A DNA stretch of 47,192 nucleotides from Desulfuromonadaceae bacterium (lineage in GTDB: Bacteria; Desulfobacterota; Desulfuromonadia; Geobacterales; Pseudopelobacteraceae): assembly GCA_028712665.1 (NCBI GenBank), contig JAQTRC010000016.1:1-47192 (forward strand), given 5' to 3'. This document shows positions 46,882-47,192 of this stretch, one piece after another. Under the pieces are notes generated by a model. The model was not told where the DNA came from and did no database searches. It saw only the letters and a list, made by a program, of their open reading frames with translations. The position numbers and the translations under genes were made by a program. Each line of letters starts with the position of its first letter. The stretch's first letter is position 1.

Positions 46882-47192
46882 ATGGCAATTCTGGATGAAA
46901 CCGCCAAGGGGGTCTACATTATCGCAGTGACACCTTTTGCCGGGGATGGCTCGCTGGATCTCGCAAGTACCGACAGCATGGTTGATGCGTATCTCAAGAC
47001 CGGAGTGACCGGAATCACGATTCTCGGCATTATGGGTGAGGCCGCCAAGCTTACCGCCGAGGAGTCACGTACATTTGCCAAACGGGTTATTAACCGGGTT
47101 AACGGCAGAGTGCCTGTCATAGTCGGAGCATCATCCCCCGGCTTTGCGCCGATGCGTGAACTTACCGCCAGCGTAATGGATATGGGGGCTGC
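46882..47192 (+). CDS. Dihydrodipicolinate synthase (DapA/NAL) family aldolase, 3' truncated by the window
   Basis: The first 103 residues are visible: GVYIIAVTPFAGDGSLDL, VDAYLKTGVTGITILGIMGEAAKLTAEES and VPVIVGASSPGFAPM. These are the N-terminal strands of the DapA/N-acetylneuraminate lyase barrel, where GxxGE is the pyruvate-carboxylate site (here GIMGEAAKL). The Schiff-base lysine lies beyond the window. Within a catabolic operon it is more likely an aldolase, dehydratase or hydratase of a 2-oxo acid than lysine biosynthesis. ATG 46882 has CAGGAGAG upstream. Confidence 0.85.
   Translation, partial: MAILDETAKGVYIIAVTPFAGDGSLDLASTDSMVDAYLKTGVTGITILGIMGEAAKLTAEESRTFAKRVINRVNGRVPVIVGASSPGFAPMRELTASVMDMGA

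Overview
The window looks like chromosome from a strictly anaerobic deltaproteobacterium of the Geobacter/Desulfuromonadales type. This is inferred from gene content: a PurS-like/PurL fusion without glutaminase, a DUF4382 lipoprotein behind a sigma-54 promoter, a large PocR/PAS sensor kinase, a ferredoxin-fused EtfA next to a membrane ETF:quinone oxidoreductase, biotin-dependent carboxyltransferases, and a TAXI-type TRAP transporter. No rRNA, tRNA, CRISPR array, insertion sequence or phage gene was recognised.

Layout. Positions 1-8.1 kb hold housekeeping genes: the tail of an OmpA-like gene, purL, recQ (split by an in-frame TAG before its HRDC domain), a NUDIX hydrolase, a P-loop/DRTGG protein and a DUF4382 lipoprotein. 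From 8.2 to 12.9 kb, on the minus strand, lie a small membrane protein, a PocR-5xPAS-histidine kinase-receiver hybrid and a DUF2845 protein. From 13.3 to 15.3 kb is a minus-strand pair: a PcaF-like thiolase and a PhaB/FabG-like reductase. From 15.7 to 20.97 kb are a decayed gene and the accessory proteins of selenium-dependent molybdenum hydroxylases (YgfJ/MocA, YqeC, YqeB, XdhC), with a small lipoprotein and a zinc-ribbon membrane protein between them. From 21 to 39 kb a long minus-strand catabolic series runs from a family III CoA-transferase down to the molybdenum hydroxylase. From 39.3 kb to the end, divergently on the plus strand, come an IclR regulator, a TAXI-TRAP importer, DUF1850, a CMD-family protein, an MFS transporter, an atypical SDR, a truncated RraA-like gene and the start of a DapA-family gene.

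How the genes fit together (inference). The core minus-strand genes form an almost complete route from a C5 dicarboxylate to acetyl-CoA: CoA transfer (37.7 kb), non-decarboxylating glutaryl-CoA dehydrogenase (36.4 kb), a glutaconyl-CoA decarboxylase alpha-like carboxyltransferase (34.5 kb), a biotin/pyruvate carboxyltransferase with two biotinyl domains (32.3 kb), a crotonase (30.3 kb), and the PhaB-like reductase and thiolase (13-15 kb). EtfAB and the membrane Fe-S protein would carry the acyl-CoA electrons to menaquinone. A 28-bp sequence shared (22/28) upstream of the dehydrogenase and the reductase supports co-regulation. No sodium-pumping GcdB/OadB subunit and no biotin carboxylase lies in the window, so the two carboxyltransferases may work as a glutaconyl-CoA:pyruvate transcarboxylase. 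The three-subunit molybdenum hydroxylase with a full selenium-type maturation set, together with an amidohydrolase, may feed this route from a heterocyclic or aromatic acid. Its substrate cannot be read from the sequence.
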